From CAMQVM01 sp044433365 (lineage in GTDB: Bacteria > Bacteroidota > Bacteroidia > Bacteroidales > Rikenellaceae): DNA of 42,966 nt. Where the stretch lies: the NCBI GenBank assembly GCA_044433365.1, contig JAWXTR010000010.1, positions 1 through 42,966 of the forward strand. Reading direction: 5' to 3'. The position numbers were made by a program, and so were the translations under genes. Of the stretch, positions 16,752 to 24,835 are shown piece after piece (the first letter of the stretch is position 1; each line of letters opens with the position of its first letter). The notes beneath the pieces are model-generated. The model was not told the origin of the DNA. It did no database searches and saw nothing but the letters and a program-made list of their open reading frames with translations.

Positions 16752-17810
16752 CTATTTTTTATTCATCACATTATTCTGAATATTGATACTCTCAACATGG
16801 ATTGCATCAAGAATTTTGATTACTAAATCGCTCGATAGATTATGTTTTGCAGCTTGAGCCTTCATTTTATCAAGAATTTCGCTCCAACGACCTGTTTGAA
16901 GGATGGCAACGTTGTTTTCACGTTTCACCTCACCAATTTTTGTAGCTACAGCCATACGTTTTGAAATAAGCTCCAGCATTTCGCTATCAAAACCATCAAT
17001 TTGCGAACGTAATGCCTCTAAAGCAGCCAAATACTCTTCGCTATTATTGCTCTCTTTACGCCATTGGATAGACTCCATCATTGTGTTGAAATCCGTTGGT
17101 GTAAGCTGTTGAGAGGCATCACTCCACGCCTCACTAGGATTAATATGGCTCTCTACGATAAGACCATCGAAATTCATATCTGCACTACGTTGTGAAACTT
17201 CAAGAAGATAGTCACGACAACCACAAATATGCGAAGGGTCGCAAATCATAGGTAGCTCGCTCATTCTGCGGCGCATTTCGATTGCTATATGCCATTGAGG
17301 ATTGTTGCGGAAGCGTGATTCACCATAGGCTGAGAAACCTCTATGGATAAGCCCCACCTCTTTAACACCAGCAGCTTGCAGACGTTGCACTGCACCAATC
17401 CAAAGCTCAATATCTGGGTGCATAGGGTTTTTAACAAGCACAGGAACATCGCTACCTTTAAGTGCATCGGCAATCTCCTGCACACTAAAAGGATTAACTG
17501 TAGTACGTGCACCAACCCAAAGCAAATCTACACCATATTTTAGTGCCAATTCAACATGTTTAGCAGTTGCAACCTCTGTAGCTATAGGTAGGCCAGTAAT
17601 CTGTTTTGCCTCAGCTAACCATTTTAAACCCTCTTCGCCATGACCTTCAAACGAACCTGGACGAGTACGTGGTTTCCAAATACCAGCTCTAAGAATATCA
17701 ACTTTGCCAGTTGCTGCAAGCTCTTTAGCTGTTTCTAATAGTTGTTCTCTACTCTCTGCACTACATGGACCAGAGATAATTAACGGTTTTTTTGATTTTA
17801 ACGATAACAT
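16752..17810 (-). CDS. aroF: DAHP synthase (type I-beta) fused to chorismate mutase
   Basis: The 352-residue protein has an N-terminal DAHP synthase domain (about 1-255) with IISGPCSAES, LRAGIWKPRTRPGSFEG, VLVKNPM, HRGFSAY and ICDPSHICG. It is followed by an AroQ-type chorismate mutase (about 265-345) with LRSQIDGFDSEMLELISKRM and KIGEVKRENNVAI. It condenses PEP and erythrose-4-phosphate and also converts chorismate to prephenate. The mutase domain can double as an allosteric sensor of aromatic products in such fusions. It is the last gene of the pheA-tyrA-aroF operon, 12 bp after tyrA. It supplies the mutase step missing from the stand-alone PheA and TyrA. Confidence 0.95.
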   Translation of the reverse strand: MLSLKSKKPLIISGPCSAESREQLLETAKELAATGKVDILRAGIWKPRTRPGSFEGHGEEGLKWLAEAKQITGLPIATEVATAKHVELALKYGVDLLWVGARTTVNPFSVQEIADALKGSDVPVLVKNPMHPDIELWIGAVQRLQAAGVKEVGLIHRGFSAYGESRFRNNPQWHIAIEMRRRMSELPMICDPSHICGCRDYLLEVSQRSADMNFDGLIVESHINPSEAWSDASQQLTPTDFNTMMESIQWRKESNNSEEYLAALEALRSQIDGFDSEMLELISKRMAVATKIGEVKRENNVAILQTGRWSEILDKMKAQAAKHNLSSDLVIKILDAIHVESINIQNNVMNKK

Positions 17811-17822
17811 AATTTCTATTTT

Positions 17823-18683
17823 TTATTGTTTTTTTCTACTTAATATTTTTTCGATTGTGTTGGCCTTAACTATGCAGTTATTAAGCCCTTCAAAATCGTC
17901 TTTTTCAATCATTTTGCGAATAACTTGAAGTTGATGTATATGCTCACGAAGAACATCCAACACATTATATTTATTCTGCATAAAAATCGGTGTCCACATA
18001 GATGGCGAACTCTTAGCAAGACGAACAGTAGTCTCGAAACCTGCGCCCGAAAGGTCTAAAATCTTATCCTCTGAACGCTCTTTTTCAAGAACTGTAAGGG
18101 CTAAGGCATAAGAGGTGATATGAGATATATGGCTAACATAGGCGGCGTGTAAATCGTGCTGCTCTGCATCCATATAGGTCACTCTCATTCCTATTTTGGT
18201 GTAGATTTGCTCTACAGCCTCCACTGCATCCTTATCGGTTACGCTCTCTTCGCAAATAACGGTCACTCTTCCAGAAAAAGCTCCATGTACTGCCGCCTCT
18301 GGTCCATGTTTTTCGGTTCCCCACATTGGGTGAGTAGCCACAAAACGGTTGCGGTTGCGATGCTCACTAATCATCTCACAAAGCTCCGATTTTGTCGAAC
18401 CCATATCCATAATTATCTGGTTAGATCGAACTTTATTTAGAAGCTTAATCGCCACAGTTGGAATTGCATTTACAGGAATAGTTATCACTATTAAATCTAT
18501 ATCTTCTCTGCTTGCAATATCCTCAAACGCCACCACTTCATCAACAATTCCTAGCTCTAAAGCTCTCGAAGAGTTTTCGCTATTGCTATCTACACCAATA
18601 ATTTTTTTTGCTATTGAGTTGTCTTTAAGCGAAAGTGCAAACGACCCTCCCATTAAACCTACTCCTACAATTGCTATATTCAT
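17823..18683 (-). CDS. tyrA: Prephenate dehydrogenase
   Basis: The 286-residue protein starts with a Rossmann motif, IAIVGVGLMGGSFALSL, followed by DMGSTKSEL, FVATHPMWGTEKHGPEAA and AAYVSHISHITSYALAL, all typical of TyrA. It oxidises prephenate to 4-hydroxyphenylpyruvate with NAD(P). There is no fused mutase or ACT domain, so control is expected at the operon's attenuator and at AroF/CM. It lies 36 bp after pheA. An aminotransferase, often found in this cluster in Bacteroides relatives, is missing. Confidence 0.95.
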   Translation of the reverse strand: MNIAIVGVGLMGGSFALSLKDNSIAKKIIGVDSNSENSSRALELGIVDEVVAFEDIASREDIDLIVITIPVNAIPTVAIKLLNKVRSNQIIMDMGSTKSELCEMISEHRNRNRFVATHPMWGTEKHGPEAAVHGAFSGRVTVICEESVTDKDAVEAVEQIYTKIGMRVTYMDAEQHDLHAAYVSHISHITSYALALTVLEKERSEDKILDLSGAGFETTVRLAKSSPSMWTPIFMQNKYNVLDVLREHIHQLQVIRKMIEKDDFEGLNNCIVKANTIEKILSRKKQ

Positions 18684-18711
18684 TTTTTTATTTTTTAGAC
18701 GGTGATTTTTA

Positions 18712-18720
18712 GAAGTTCCC
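18712..18720. repeat. GAAGTTCCC repeat fragment at the pheA stop
   Basis: The terminal motif of the GGGAGTTC family (TTTTTAGAAGTTCCC read on the plus strand) abuts and shares a base with the pheA TAG stop codon. Confidence 0.5.
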
Positions 18721-19556
18721 TATATAAATTCACCCTTTTTGTATATTCCAATAATATCTAGCTGCTCAGCAACCTTTTGTGCTCTTTGGAGTGCACCTAG
18801 AAACTCCTCCATATGGTCAAATTCCATATCAGTATGAAAAATATAGTTGAATGGATCGGCTGGAATAGGATATGATTGTAGTTTTGTCATATTTACATTT
18901 AAAGTCTCGAAACATCTTAGTACAGTCGCCAACGAACCTCTCTCGTTTGTAATCTTAAAAAAGAGCGAAGCCTTATTTGCACCTATAACAGGCATTGCAT
19001 CTTCATCACGTTCGATTAAGATAAAACGGGTATAGTTGTTCTCCACTGTATGTATATCAGCTTTAAGCACCTCTAATCCAAAAATTTCGGCTGCCATACA
19101 ACTCCCAATTGCAGCATGAGTTTTGTCGCCAAGTTTTGCAACCTGCTCAGCACTGTAGGCTGTATCACGACTCTCTACTAGTCGTACTCCCTCGATAGTA
19201 TCCAGAAAATTCATCGATTGAAGCAGTGCCATAGGATGTGATTGCACCTCCACAATTTCCGAAATTTGAGCACCTTTAATACCCAATAAATTTTGACGAA
19301 TACGCATGTGAATCTCACCTGTAATCTTTAGCAATCCATCTTGCAGTAGAGCATAATTTGGTAGAATACTACCTGCTATCGAATTTTCGATAGCCATTAA
19401 TCCCATATCTGCCTCTTTTTCAATCACTCGCCTTGCAAGCTCTCTGAAATTTGAACATCCCACTGTAGTAATATCTTCGCCCAGCAGGGCGTAAGCCGCC
19501 TCTTGGTGGAAACACCCCTTAAAACCTTGAATTGCTACCTTTAATTTATCTTCCAT
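18720..19556 (-). CDS. pheA: Prephenate dehydratase
   Basis: The 278-residue protein has a PDT domain (about 1-180) with VAIQGFKGCFHQEAA, GLMAIENSIAGSI, ESRDTAYSAEQVA and the catalytic TRF motif in NNYTRFILIE. A C-terminal ACT domain starts SLFFKITNERGSLATVL and includes KLQSYPIPADPFNYIFH, the phenylalanine-binding loop. It makes phenylpyruvate from prephenate and is normally feedback-inhibited by phenylalanine. Translation from the ATG at 19556 is preferred over an in-frame TTG six codons upstream. It is the first structural gene behind the aromatic leader peptide and attenuator. Confidence 0.95.
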   Translation of the reverse strand: MEDKLKVAIQGFKGCFHQEAAYALLGEDITTVGCSNFRELARRVIEKEADMGLMAIENSIAGSILPNYALLQDGLLKITGEIHMRIRQNLLGIKGAQISEIVEVQSHPMALLQSMNFLDTIEGVRLVESRDTAYSAEQVAKLGDKTHAAIGSCMAAEIFGLEVLKADIHTVENNYTRFILIERDEDAMPVIGANKASLFFKITNERGSLATVLRCFETLNVNMTKLQSYPIPADPFNYIFHTDMEFDHMEEFLGALQRAQKVAEQLDIIGIYKKGEFI

Positions 19557-19601
19557 AATTGTTGTTTTGTGCAATTTAGTATTACACTATATTTTGATGC
19601 T

Positions 19602-19640
19602 AAAAAAAAGAGCCACATCTTTACGACGGGGCTCTTTTTT
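19602..19640 (-). terminator. Attenuator terminator ahead of pheA
   Basis: In the pheA direction, AAAAAAGAGCC (19640-19630) and GGCTCTTTTTT (19614-19604) form a perfect 11-bp stem with a 15-nt loop, followed by two more U. The upstream segment GGGGCTTTTT (19680-19671), inside the last codons of the leader peptide, can pair with AAAAAGAGCCCC of the 5' arm and form an alternative antiterminator. Confidence 0.85.
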
Positions 19641-19656
19641 ATATTAAAAATCTTAA

Positions 19657-19746
19657 TTATAATACACACGAAAAAGCCCCTCTTATTCTATAGAAAAAGA
19701 AGTAATAATAAAAACCATAAAAATATGATGCTGCTATGTTTTTCAT
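19657..19746 (-). CDS. Aromatic leader peptide of the pheA-tyrA-aroF operon
   Basis: This 29-codon reading frame starts with ATG (19746-19744) and ends with TAA (19659-19657). Residues 7-20 read SYFYGFYYYFFFYR; in total six Tyr and six Phe in 29 residues. It lies about 55 nt downstream of a predicted transcription start and just before a U-tailed terminator. The layout is that of ribosome-mediated attenuators such as pheL: stalling at Tyr or Phe codons when charged tRNA is scarce should free codons 23-25 (GGGGCTTTTT) to pair with the terminator's 5' arm. Reading to the stop should cover them and permit termination. Its sequence is not from a known named leader, so no symbol is given. Confidence 0.88.
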   Translation of the reverse strand: MKNIAASYFYGFYYYFFFYRIRGAFSCVL

Positions 19747-19806
19747 TATGCTTTTTGTTTTGATAGTTTATAAAAACAATATGCGTCTTATCTTTTCAAC
19801 GCTTCG

Positions 19807-19839
19807 CAAAGATATGAAAAAAAATCTTATAAAAACAAA
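19807..19839 (-). promoter_or_regulatory. Promoter of the aromatic operon
   Basis: On the minus strand TTTG (19839-19836) precedes TATCTTTG (19814-19807) by 21 bp. This is slightly wide but within the range reported for Bacteroidota promoters. Transcription would begin near 19800. Confidence 0.6.
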
Positions 19840-19923
19840 TTTTTATGCAAATTTGTTTTAAAATTAACATTATAACGAAATTCAATGCAAATTCATACTT
19901 TTTCAACCCACTTATATAACCAT

Positions 19924-20090
19924 TAAGTAGGGTAAAATAATTATTGGTGTATTTTTAAAAGTGCTATTGGAGATGAGATTTTTTGCTATTGAATCGAAAA
20001 TATAGTGGTTCTATATTGAGATTTAATAGTGAAAAATATCGCTCCAAGAGTGCTATTAAGAATATGGCAATAATTGTTTTACACTACTTA
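19924..20090 (+). repeat. 167-bp palindromic element, copy 4
   Basis: Complete copy between the divergent aromatic operon and the Big2 lipoprotein gene. It starts TAAGTAGGGTAAAAT and ends AATTGTTTTACACTACTTA. If the outer TA is read as a target duplication, the element proper is 163 bp with AGTAGGGT/ACACTACT ends. No reading frame of note is present. Confidence 0.93.
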
Positions 20091-20162
20091 TCTTTAAATG
20101 GTTCGATGTTTGTAATTAATAATTTGGAAATTATCTAAGAATATTAATAAACTTTATTACCT

Positions 20163-21461
20163 ATGAAAAAAATTTTACTTTTTGCCACTCTTTTAATGGC
20201 ATTTACTGTTGGTTGTGACGACGACTCTGCAACCACTCCTCCAACATCTTCTGAGTCTGACCCTTCAACCTCTACAGCCACTCCCGACGAGACTCTGTCG
20301 CTCTCGCCAACCACACTATCGCTGCAAACTGGTGATACCTCTTCTCTATCGGCTACTTTTTTATCTTCCTCCTCAACTCCAAGCGATGTAGATTGGACAA
20401 GTAGCGATACGTCAGTAGCACAGGTCGATAATAACGGAGCGGTTGTAGCTGTTGGTGCAGGTAGTGCCACTATTACAGCTGAGGCATCAGACTCCTCTTC
20501 AAAGTGTGATATTACAGTTACCCCATCTATATATATTTATGGCTCACTATCTTCATCTTCTGCCTCATATAGTATTTTATGGCGAAATGGCACGTTGGTC
20601 GATAGTCTTGTAAATCAATATGATGATGTGTCGGCTGCATCTATTTGGGTTGGTGATGGTGATGTTTACACAACTCAAAATTTGGTCGAATATGGTGGAT
20701 TATCTACTGTTTCTGTATCAAAAAATGGCACAACGCTCTACACTCTACAGAGCAGTGCAGAGGGTTATAATGCTAGTGATATGTATGTGTATAATAATAC
20801 AGTATACGTAGTTGGAAATGAGGTAGATTCACTCTATCAGTCGAGTGCAGTTATATGGATTAATGGCTCTGTAACAGAGCTTACTGCCGACACAATATCA
20901 AGTCAGGCAAACGGTATATTTGTAAACTCTACAAACCGTTATATTGCAGGTTATAGTCAAAATGGTTCGAACGTTCAAGTGCCTACGCTATGGAGTGGCT
21001 CTACACCAACCTATCTATCAACTAGTGAGGGGTATGCAAATGGCGTTTTTGTAGATGGTAGCGATGTGTATGTGGTTGGGCAGGTGTCGGATAGTGCCAC
21101 AGTGTGGGTAAATGGCACTGCAACACGCCTTTCTGGAGCATCTTCTGGTAGCAGCAGCGCACTAGCAGTTTATGTGTATAATAGCGATGTTTATATTGCA
21201 GGTTTTATAACTAATAGCTCGGGAGCACAAACTCCAGCCTACTGGAAAAATGGCACAGTCACAACACTTACAACAAGTAATGGTTCTGTATTTGGTAGTG
21301 CTTCATCAATTGCAGCATACGGTAGTGATGTATATATTGGCGGCACAGCTTATGGACCATCATCATTTACACGTATTGCAACATTTTGGAAAAATGGCAC
21401 TGCAACTAATCTTATCACCTCAACAAGCAACACATCTGTAGCGAAGTTATTTTTAAGATAA
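20163..21461 (+). CDS. Lipoprotein with Big2 domain and repeated NGT blades
   Basis: The 432-residue protein has a lipoprotein signal (lipobox TVGC, Cys19, followed by DDD, suggesting surface export). A Ser/Thr-rich linker leads to a bacterial Ig-like group 2 domain at about 42-118 (LSLSPTTLSLQTGD, VDWTSSDTSVAQVDNNG, GSATITAEASD). The rest, about 122-432, is six or more degenerate repeats of some 45-55 residues, each with a strand ending in W-x-NGT followed by a short T-x-L strand (WRNGTLV, WINGSVTEL, WVNGTATRL, WKNGTVTTL, WKNGTATNL). A beta-propeller-like fold is likely. The function is unknown; surface adhesion or glycan binding is a guess from the domains. Confidence 0.8.
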   Translation: MKKILLFATLLMAFTVGCDDDSATTPPTSSESDPSTSTATPDETLSLSPTTLSLQTGDTSSLSATFLSSSSTPSDVDWTSSDTSVAQVDNNGAVVAVGAGSATITAEASDSSSKCDITVTPSIYIYGSLSSSSASYSILWRNGTLVDSLVNQYDDVSAASIWVGDGDVYTTQNLVEYGGLSTVSVSKNGTTLYTLQSSAEGYNASDMYVYNNTVYVVGNEVDSLYQSSAVIWINGSVTELTADTISSQANGIFVNSTNRYIAGYSQNGSNVQVPTLWSGSTPTYLSTSEGYANGVFVDGSDVYVVGQVSDSATVWVNGTATRLSGASSGSSSALAVYVYNSDVYIAGFITNSSGAQTPAYWKNGTVTTLTTSNGSVFGSASSIAAYGSDVYIGGTAYGPSSFTRIATFWKNGTATNLITSTSNTSVAKLFLR

Positions 21462-21696
21462 GAGGTTAGAGATTAGAGGTTAGAGGTTAGGGGTTAGGGG
21501 TTAGGGGTTAGGGGTTAGGGGTTAGGGGTTAGGGGTTAGAGTAATGATAAATAAACCTAATTTCGGACTACTCCACTCTATTCTCTAACCCCTAATCTCT
21601 AAACTCTAATCTCTAACCCCTAATCTCTAACCTCTAATCTCTAACCTCTAATCTCTAACCCCTAATCTCTAACCCCTAATCTCTAACCTCTAACCC
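21461..21696. repeat. Inverted TTAGGGG/CCCCTAA heptamer arrays
   Basis: A G-rich arm (21461-21541), with seven uninterrupted TTAGGGG units, and a C-rich arm (21582-21696) of CTCTAACCCCTAAT-type units are separated by about 40 bp. Together they can form a hairpin of roughly 80 bp. The G-rich run is also able to form G-quadruplexes. The array begins at the stop of the lipoprotein gene and ends about 60 bp before gadB, so it may insulate or terminate transcription. Confidence 0.9.
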
Positions 21697-21756
21697 TTTG
21701 GCATAATTAATGAATATATTCTAGGATATTTAAAAAATTTCTAAAATATAATAATT

Positions 21757-23184
21757 ATGAACAGAGACAATTTTGAGGCTATGAGTGTACTAACTCCTGA
21801 GTATTCAGCAGAGCCTATGATGGAGTCGGCACCATCGCAAACTATCCCTCAAAGAGGAACATCTGAAGAGGTGGCATACCGTATGGTAAAAGATGAAACT
21901 TACGCACAGATTCAACCAAAACTAAATCTTGCAACCTTCGTTACCACCTATATGGACGACTCTGCCACAAAACTTATGAACGATGCAATTAATATCAACT
22001 ACATCGACGAAACAGAGTATCCCCGTATTGCTCTTATGACTGGCAAATGTATTAATATTATTGCAAATCTCTGGAATACATCACAAAAAGATGAGTGGAA
22101 AACAGGTGCACTAGCCATTGGTTCATCTGAGGCGTGTATGCTTGGGGGAGTTGCAGCGTGGCTACGTTGGCGTAAGCGTCGAAAAGAGCAAGGAAAACCT
22201 TTTGATAAGCCAAATTTTGTGATCTCATCGGCTTTTCAAGTTGTTTGGGAAAAATTTGCTCAACTTTGGCAAATTGAGATGCGTACAGTGCCTATCACAC
22301 TCGAAAAACCTACGTTAGACCCAGAGGAGGCACTAAAACTTTGTGATGAAAACACAATCTGTATTGTGCCGATTATGGGTGTTACTTGGACTGGATTGAA
22401 CGACGATGTAGAGGCACTCAATACAGCACTCGAAAAATACAATACCGCTACTGGTTTCGATATTCCAATACATGTAGATGCCGCTTCGGGTGGCTATATA
22501 CTACCATTTATTAATCCTGCCCTAAAATGGGATTTTCGTTTAAAATGGGTGCTTTCGATTAGCACCTCTGGTCATAAATTCGGCTTGGTATATCCCGGTC
22601 TTGGATGGGTAGTGTGGAACGATAAGGAGTCACTCCCAGAAGAGATGGCATTTAGTGTAAATTATCTTGGAGCAAATATCACACAAGTGGGATTAAACTT
22701 CTCACGCCCTGCAGCGCAGGTTTTGGGTCAATATTATCAATTTATCAGATTAGGATTTGAGGGGTATAAGCAGGTACAACAAAGCAGTATGGCATCGGCT
22801 AGCTATGCTCATGCTAAAATTGCAGCTATGCCACAGTTTGAGGTGTATAGCGAGCATATCGACAATCCTCTTTTTATTTGGTATATGAAGCCCGAGCATC
22901 AAAAAAAGGCAAATTGGACACTTTACGATTTGCAAGATGCACTACAAACCAATGGTTGGATGATTCCAGCCTATACACTTCCCTTGTCGCTCGAAAAATT
23001 TATTGTTATGCGTATCGTAGCTCGTAATGGCATGAGTAGAGATATGGTAGATATGTTGATTGGAGATATTGAGGAGAAAGTGACAAAATTGGATCTACTT
23101 GAATATCCAACTCCTACACGTATTGCACTCGATAAGGGAGAGCATCCTAAGAAACGTGGGTATAATCATACACACAGTAAATAA
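21757..23184 (+). CDS. gadB: Glutamate decarboxylase
   Basis: The 475-residue PLP enzyme has TGALAIGSSEACMLGGVAAW, HVDAASGGYILPF and STSGHKFGLVYPGLGW, with the PLP lysine at about 274 (276 in E. coli GadB). The C-terminus ends NHTHSK; the His residues correspond in position to the tail that closes the active site at neutral pH in E. coli. It converts glutamate to GABA and CO2, consuming a cytoplasmic proton. It leads the gadB-gadC-glsA set. Its stop codon overlaps the start of an AT-rich array that fills the gap to gadC. Confidence 0.97.
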   Translation: MNRDNFEAMSVLTPEYSAEPMMESAPSQTIPQRGTSEEVAYRMVKDETYAQIQPKLNLATFVTTYMDDSATKLMNDAININYIDETEYPRIALMTGKCINIIANLWNTSQKDEWKTGALAIGSSEACMLGGVAAWLRWRKRRKEQGKPFDKPNFVISSAFQVVWEKFAQLWQIEMRTVPITLEKPTLDPEEALKLCDENTICIVPIMGVTWTGLNDDVEALNTALEKYNTATGFDIPIHVDAASGGYILPFINPALKWDFRLKWVLSISTSGHKFGLVYPGLGWVVWNDKESLPEEMAFSVNYLGANITQVGLNFSRPAAQVLGQYYQFIRLGFEGYKQVQQSSMASASYAHAKIAAMPQFEVYSEHIDNPLFIWYMKPEHQKKANWTLYDLQDALQTNGWMIPAYTLPLSLEKFIVMRIVARNGMSRDMVDMLIGDIEEKVTKLDLLEYPTPTRIALDKGEHPKKRGYNHTHSK

Positions 23185-23285
23185 TTATAAATTATAAATT
23201 ATAAATTATAAATTATAAATTATAAATTATAAATTATTAATTATTAATTATAAATTATTAACTATGAATTATTAATTATAAATTT
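23182..23285. repeat. AATTATAA-type AT array between gadB and gadC
   Basis: About 100 bp of almost pure AAATTATAAATTATTAATTA units run from the gadB stop to the gadC start. No promoter or terminator can be discerned. The array continues the AATTCATA/AATTCGTA family with the C and G lost. Confidence 0.8.
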
Positions 23286-23286
23286 T

Positions 23287-24765
23287 ATGGCAGAGAATAA
23301 TAATAAATCTACGGGGTTTAAGCTAGGGGTGATGACTCTAGCTATTATGAATGTTGCAGCAGTAGTATCGCTTCGTGGCTTAGCCTCTGAAGCGGTTTAC
23401 GGGCTTTCATCGGCTTTCTACTATCTTTTTGCAGCAATTGTGTTTTTAATTCCTACCGCACTAGTTGCAGCAGAGTTGGCAGCTATGTTTTCGCAAAAAC
23501 AAGGGGGAGTATTTCGATGGGTAGGCGAAGCGATGGGTTCGAGAGCTGGATTTTTAGCAATTTGGCTACAATGGATTGAGAGTACCATTTGGTACCCTAC
23601 AGTTCTTACTTTTGGTGCTGTTTCAATAGCGTTTATCGGAATGGACCACACCACCGATATGGCACTTGCATCAAACAAAATGTTTACATTAGTTACAGTT
23701 CTTGTAATCTATTGGGTTGCAACCTTTATCTCGCTTAAAGGTCTTGGTTGGGTTGGAAAAGTGTCGAAAGTTGGAGCAATGGTGGGTACTATTATCCCTG
23801 CTGCGCTACTTATCTTATTGGGTGTGATTTATCTGGTTTCAGGCGGTCATAACAACCTAGATATGTCGCAAAGTTTCTTCCCCGATTTAACAAAACTCGA
23901 TAATATAGTGCTTGCCTCAAGTATATTTCTGTTCTATGCAGGTATGGAGATGATGGGGGTTCACGTTATGGAGGTAGATAATCCAAAACGCAACTATCCC
24001 AAAGCACTATTTATCGGTTCACTCGTAACAGTGCTTATCTTTGTGCTTGGCACCTACTCCTTAGGGGTGATAATTCCAGAAAAAGATATAAACTTAACAC
24101 AAAGTCTACTTATAGGCTTCGACGACTATTTCAAATATTTGAAAATGAGCTGGGCATCGCCAATAATTGCAGTAGCATTAATGTTTGGAGTGCTTGCTGG
24201 GGTGTTAACTTGGGTTGCAGGTCCATCGAAAGGTATTTTTACAGTTGGTCGAGCAGGCTACCTACCTCCATTTTTTCAAAAGACAAATAAAATCGGTGTT
24301 CAACGCAATATTTTAATGATTCAAGGATGTGTTGTGACTCTTTTAAGCCTACTTTTCGTGGTTATGCCATCGGTGCAGTCGTTCTATCAGATTATGTCGC
24401 AACTAACAGTACTTTTGTATCTTATAATGTATATGATGATGTTTGCAGCAGCAATAATATTACGTTACAAGATGCCAAATGCCGAACGTCCATTTAAAAT
24501 TGGGACAAAAAACAACTGCTTGATGTGGATTGTAGCAGGACTAGGATTTGCAGGCTCACTTCTTGCATTTGTACTTAGTTTTATTCCTCCGAGTCAGATT
24601 CAAACAGGGAGCAATACGGTTTGGTTCTCGGTGTTAATTATAGGCTCGGTGATTGTTGTGGTTGTGCCATTTATAATCTATGCAAACCGCAAAAAATCGT
24701 GGCTTAATAGCGATGCTGCTTCGGAGTTTGCGCCTTTTCATTGGGATGAGGGGGGTAATTCTTAA
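23287..24765 (+). CDS. gadC: Glutamate/GABA antiporter
   Basis: The 492-residue APC-superfamily transporter has about twelve hydrophobic segments. An N-terminal helix carries VMTLAIMNVAAVVSLRGLASEA, and the GadC-like motifs YAGMEMMGVHVMEVDNPKRNYPKA and VAGPSKGIFTVGRAGYLPP follow. It exchanges external glutamate for internal GABA in acid resistance. The C-terminal tail after the last helix is short (about 28 residues, with FAPFHWDEGGNS), so the pH-sensing C-plug of E. coli GadC is reduced. The last two codons and stop (AATTCTTAA) read into the following AT array. Confidence 0.95.
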   Translation: MAENNNKSTGFKLGVMTLAIMNVAAVVSLRGLASEAVYGLSSAFYYLFAAIVFLIPTALVAAELAAMFSQKQGGVFRWVGEAMGSRAGFLAIWLQWIESTIWYPTVLTFGAVSIAFIGMDHTTDMALASNKMFTLVTVLVIYWVATFISLKGLGWVGKVSKVGAMVGTIIPAALLILLGVIYLVSGGHNNLDMSQSFFPDLTKLDNIVLASSIFLFYAGMEMMGVHVMEVDNPKRNYPKALFIGSLVTVLIFVLGTYSLGVIIPEKDINLTQSLLIGFDDYFKYLKMSWASPIIAVALMFGVLAGVLTWVAGPSKGIFTVGRAGYLPPFFQKTNKIGVQRNILMIQGCVVTLLSLLFVVMPSVQSFYQIMSQLTVLLYLIMYMMMFAAAIILRYKMPNAERPFKIGTKNNCLMWIVAGLGFAGSLLAFVLSFIPPSQIQTGSNTVWFSVLIIGSVIVVVVPFIIYANRKKSWLNSDAASEFAPFHWDEGGNS

Positions 24766-24830
24766 TTCGTAATTCGTAATTCGTAATTTATAATTCGTAA
24801 TTCATAATTCGTAATTCATAATTCATAATT
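24763..24830. repeat. AATTCGTAATTCATA-type array between gadC and glsA
   Basis: Alternating AATTCGTA and AATTCATA units fill the whole gadC-glsA gap. They provide the end of gadC and stop six bases before the glsA ATG. Confidence 0.8.
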
Positions 24831-24835
24831 TGAGG

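Noticed and set aside
20144..20470. Minus-strand frame overlapping the start of the Big2 lipoprotein gene
   Set aside because: The Ser/Thr-rich linker of the plus-strand gene produces an open complement; the plus strand has a clear lipoprotein signal and Big2 domain.
21461..21541. TTAGGGG run as a real telomere of a linear replicon
   Set aside because: It is internal, flanked by ordinary genes, faces its own inverse, and recurs at two other gene ends.
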